NCBI GenBank assembly: GCA_902772715.1
Contig: CACYBT010000298.1
Span: forward strand, 1 to 7,023
Length of the DNA stretch: 7,023 nt
Direction of reading: 5' to 3'
Source: an uncultured Succinivibrio sp.
GTDB taxonomy: Bacteria > Pseudomonadota > Gammaproteobacteria > Enterobacterales > Succinivibrionaceae
How positions within the stretch are numbered: position 1 is the first letter of the stretch; each line of letters begins with the position of its first letter. Of the stretch, positions 6,044 to 7,023 are shown in pieces. The notes beneath the pieces are model-generated. The model made no database searches and was not told where the DNA came from. It worked only from the letters and a program-made list of their open reading frames with translations. The translations under genes and the position numbers were made by a program.

Positions 6044-6081
6044 TTTATTTCTTTTACAATTTTTAGTATAATCACTAAAAT
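6044..6081 (+). promoter_or_regulatory. guaB promoter region with two overlapping sigma70-type candidates
   Basis: Candidate A has a perfect TATAAT at 6067-6072 and a poor -35, TTTATT at 6044-6049, 17 bases upstream. It would start near 6079, giving a leader of about 21 bases. Candidate B has TTTACA at 6053-6058 and TAAAAT at 6076-6081, each five of six bases from consensus and exactly 17 apart. It would start near 6088, leaving almost no leader before the AGGGAG ribosome binding site. Either or both may be used; A gives the more usual leader. Confidence 0.62.
6061..6080. repeat. Perfect palindrome over the guaB -10 region, possible operator
   Basis: TTTTAGT (6061-6067) and ACTAAAA (6074-6080) form a perfect 7-bp inverted repeat around a 6-base spacer that holds most of the TATAAT box. 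Its size and place over the core promoter fit a binding site for a dimeric regulator. It does not look like the E. coli PurR box. It could also be an AT-rich coincidence. Confidence 0.4.
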
Positions 6082-6100
6082 TTTTTTAGGGAGAATTTAT

Positions 6101-7023
6101 ATGCTACGCATTATGGAAGAGGCTCTCACATACGATGATGTATTGTTAGTGCCTGCTCATTCAACTGTCCTGCCAAATACTGCTGATCTTCGTACCAAAC
6201 TCACTTCTACTGTTTCTTTGAATATTCCCATGATTTCCGCCGCCATGGACACGGTTACCGAGTCTGGCCTTGCCATTGCCTTGGCTCAGGAGGGCGGGAT
6301 CGGTTTTATTCACAAGAATATGTCTATTGAAAGACAGGCTCAGGAGATTGCCCGAGTTAAGCGTTTTGAAAACGGCATGGTCATAAAGCCAGTGACGGTT
6401 CATCCGGATGCTACTATTGACGAAGTGCTGATTTTATCGGATAAATGCGGCTTTAAGGGATTCCCGGTAGTTGATGAAAAAGAGAATCTGCTCGGCATTA
6501 TCACCGGTCGTGATATGCGTTTTCTGACCAACACCAAGGTTAAGGTCAGAGAAATTATGACTCCTAAGGAGCGTCTGGTCACGGTTACCGAGAATGAAAG
6601 CCGTGAAAGAGTACAGGCTCTTATGCAGCAGCATCGTATTGAAAAAGTATTGGTGGTGGATTCTGCCTTCAGATTAAAAGGACTCATTACCGTTAAGGAT
6701 TTCCAGAAATCCTCCAATAAGCCAAATGCCTGTAAGGATGCTTTGGGCCGTTTAAGAGTCGGTGGCGCCATCGGAGCCGGGGCTGGAAATGAAGAGCGAG
6801 CCCATGCTCTGGTTGAAGCTGGTGTCGATGTGCTTTTGGTCGATTCTTCCCATGGCCATTCCCAGGGAGTATTAGATCGTTTAAAGTGGCTGCGTCATGA
6901 ATACCCTGATCTGCCTATTATCGGCGGTAATGTGGCTACGGCCAAGGGCGCCTTAGCCCTAGCCGAGGCGGGAGTAAATGCGGTTAAAGTTGGTATTGGC
7001 CCAGGTTCCATATGTACCACGAG
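6101..7023 (+). CDS. guaB: IMP dehydrogenase GuaB, 5' part (runs off the window)
   Basis: The first 307 codons of IMP dehydrogenase, which oxidises IMP to XMP with NAD+, the first committed step of GMP synthesis, in the cytoplasm. The N-terminus M-L-R-I-M-E-E-A-L-T-Y-D-D-V-L-L-V-P matches E. coli GuaB closely. The TIM barrel is interrupted by a CBS-domain pair (about 95-150 and 153-210), ending in I-T-G-R-D-M-R-F and I-T-V-K-D-F-Q-K. D-S-S-H-G-H-S begins at Asp248 and G-P-G-S-I-C-T-T places the catalytic cysteine at residue 305; both positions equal those of E. coli, so there are no net insertions or deletions to this point. The window ends two codons after the cysteine, within the active-site loop. 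About 180 further residues would be expected. AGGGAG (6088-6093) is 7 bases before the ATG. guaA commonly follows guaB but is not visible here. Confidence 0.97.
   Translation, partial: MLRIMEEALTYDDVLLVPAHSTVLPNTADLRTKLTSTVSLNIPMISAAMDTVTESGLAIALAQEGGIGFIHKNMSIERQAQEIARVKRFENGMVIKPVTVHPDATIDEVLILSDKCGFKGFPVVDEKENLLGIITGRDMRFLTNTKVKVREIMTPKERLVTVTENESRERVQALMQQHRIEKVLVVDSAFRLKGLITVKDFQKSSNKPNACKDALGRLRVGGAIGAGAGNEERAHALVEAGVDVLLVDSSHGHSQGVLDRLKWLRHEYPDLPIIGGNVATAKGALALAEAGVNAVKVGIGPGSICTT

Noticed and set aside
6061..6080. PurR operator at guaB
   Set aside because: The palindrome lacks the CG-centred ACGCAAAC-GTTTGCGT pattern of the E. coli PurR box.
5973..6100. Riboswitch or structured leader before guaB
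   Set aside because: The predicted leader is only about 12-21 bases, too short for a known purine or guanine aptamer, and no such motif was seen.

Overview
This 7 kb window looks like a chromosomal segment of a moderately AT-rich gammaproteobacterium. GuaB, QmcA, SppA and the aldo/keto reductase all resemble their Escherichia coli counterparts over most of their length but are clearly diverged. My best guess is a Succinivibrionaceae-type (Aeromonadales) gut anaerobe. That is an inference from protein style, not from a marker gene.

Left edge (1-113): the right end of an IS200/IS605-type element, with the degraded end of a tnpB reading frame and the subterminal hairpin. The element abuts a two-gene unit (140-1919) encoding an alpha/beta hydrolase and a YghZ/GpR-type aldo/keto reductase. 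The genes are 22 bp apart, and a good intrinsic terminator follows (1925-1957).

Centre (1976-5543): a same-strand membrane-quality-control cluster. It has a short NfeD-family membrane protein, a QmcA/stomatin SPFH protein and a 67K-type SppA peptidase. A terminator-like hairpin lies between qmcA and sppA, and a strong, probably bidirectional terminator follows sppA. Short NfeD proteins lack the ClpP-class protease domain that long NfeD proteins carry. SppA belongs to the same protease class, so the cluster could be a split version of the long-NfeD/stomatin pair.

Right (5565-7023): a convergent gene for an unrecognised 135-residue protein with two membrane segments. A 128-bp divergent intergenic region follows, carrying clear guaB promoter elements and a palindrome. 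Then comes guaB (IMP dehydrogenase), cut by the window edge just after its catalytic cysteine codon.

No gap between genes exceeds 300 bases. I saw no tRNA, rRNA or CRISPR array. Most of the window is ordinary core genome. The least ordinary parts are the IS end with its possible omega-RNA scaffold, and the NfeD/QmcA/SppA grouping.
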